From NCBI GenBank assembly GCA_016550485.1, contig JABXGV010000005.1, forward strand, positions 1 to 5,369: 5,369 nt of DNA, given 5' to 3'. Both the position numbers and the translations under genes were made by a program. This DNA comes from an archaeon. Its GTDB lineage: Archaea > Asgardarchaeota > Hermodarchaeia > Hermodarchaeales > Hermodarchaeaceae. The notes beneath the pieces are model-generated. The model was not told the DNA's origin, searched no databases, and saw only the letters and a list, made by a program, of their open reading frames with translations. This document shows, piece by piece, positions 5,038 to 5,369 of this stretch (position 1 is its first letter; every line of letters starts with the position of its first letter).

Positions 5038-5369
5038 ATGCAGGCTGCTGAGCTTATGGAAAGGTACCAGAGTATTGTTAAAACATCCCCCTCACCGGAG
5101 GCGCTTGAGGCAGCAGGGGAGATCATTGTCGTCCTGCACAAGACGAGGTGGGCTCGGATTTTGTTGGTGTGGAGGATAGATGAACCGGGGAAGGTCATTA
5201 TTGAGGTGGAGGTGTCGCTGCCTCAAGCTGTAACACAAGCCCGTGAATCGGGCATGGTCTGTGCTGATATGGCGAGTGATATGGATGAGATGCTGTCAGA
5301 TCTTATGGTGCATCAACAGTACTTACTGCGCCTCAAAAAGGTAGGCTTTACCTTGGATGTAATCCGGCA
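5038..5369 (+). CDS. Hypothetical protein, C-terminus outside window (partial)
   Basis: The frame is open from the ATG at 5038 to the right edge, 110 codons. A TAA at 4999-5001 closes the frame upstream, so this ATG is the first start; a second in-frame ATG at 5056 is possible. A GAGATG ribosome-site-like sequence lies 7 nt before 5038. I do not recognise the family. The visible part opens with a helix (MQAAELMERYQSIV) and a second helix (PEALEAAGEIIVVL). A strand pair follows, RILLVWRI and KVIIEVEVSL, and then a long Met-rich acidic helix (about 66-98, with ADMASDMDEMLSDLM). The final stretch is RLKKVGFTLDVIR. There is no signal peptide or membrane helix, so it is probably cytoplasmic. The alternating helix and strand pattern suggests a small alpha/beta protein. 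The codon pattern reads as coding, with no stop across 110 codons. Confidence 0.72.
   Translation, partial: MQAAELMERYQSIVKTSPSPEALEAAGEIIVVLHKTRWARILLVWRIDEPGKVIIEVEVSLPQAVTQARESGMVCADMASDMDEMLSDLMVHQQYLLRLKKVGFTLDVIR

Noticed and set aside
1..5369. A hidden multi-gene system such as defence, CRISPR or a biosynthetic cluster
   Set aside because: No nuclease, repeat array, transposase, integrase or pathway enzymes are visible. The genes lie on both strands with separate promoters, so a single system is not supported.

Overview
The window most likely comes from an archaeon, and an Asgard archaeon of the Thorarchaeota kind is my best guess. This is an inference from gene content and style, not from a marker gene. 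Two large genes encode secreted NosD-like parallel beta-helix proteins with the phrasing I associate with Asgard surface proteins: a DP-I-x-I-x-GDP opening, repeated NNTC/FNTC rungs, an NYYSDY...DGIG closing motif, then Ig/cadherin-like domains and a C-terminal membrane anchor. The best promoter candidates are TATA boxes, the genes are short and intron-free, and base composition looks close to balanced.

Layout. Positions 1-2366 hold a tandem pair of paralogous surface-protein genes on the minus strand. The upstream copy (927-2366) is complete at 479 aa. The downstream copy starts at 843 and runs off the left edge after 281 codons. They are 83 bp apart and may be co-transcribed. A 141-bp divergent spacer (2367-2507) separates them from a small plus-strand gene (2508-2783, 91 aa, unrecognised, possibly OB-like). 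That gene converges, with a 30-bp gap, on a minus-strand gene (2814-3848) whose product joins a GyrI-like effector-binding domain to a cysteine-rich C-terminal domain. Upstream of it on the same strand is a two-lobed GNAT acetyltransferase (4008-4853). A second divergent spacer (4854-5037) leads to a plus-strand gene of unknown function, cut by the right edge (5038 onward).

Function. The left third encodes cell-surface architecture. The right part encodes cytoplasmic proteins: a probable ligand-binding protein and an acetyltransferase on the same strand, the former with its own strong TATA box. I see no mobile element, CRISPR array, tRNA, rRNA or recognisable defence system, and nothing that convincingly makes a new multi-gene system. 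The points most worth a second look are the paralogous surface pair with its block of perfect DNA identity, the GyrI-like/cysteine-rich fusion, and a recurring out-of-frame ATG exactly 10 nt before three of the six start codons.
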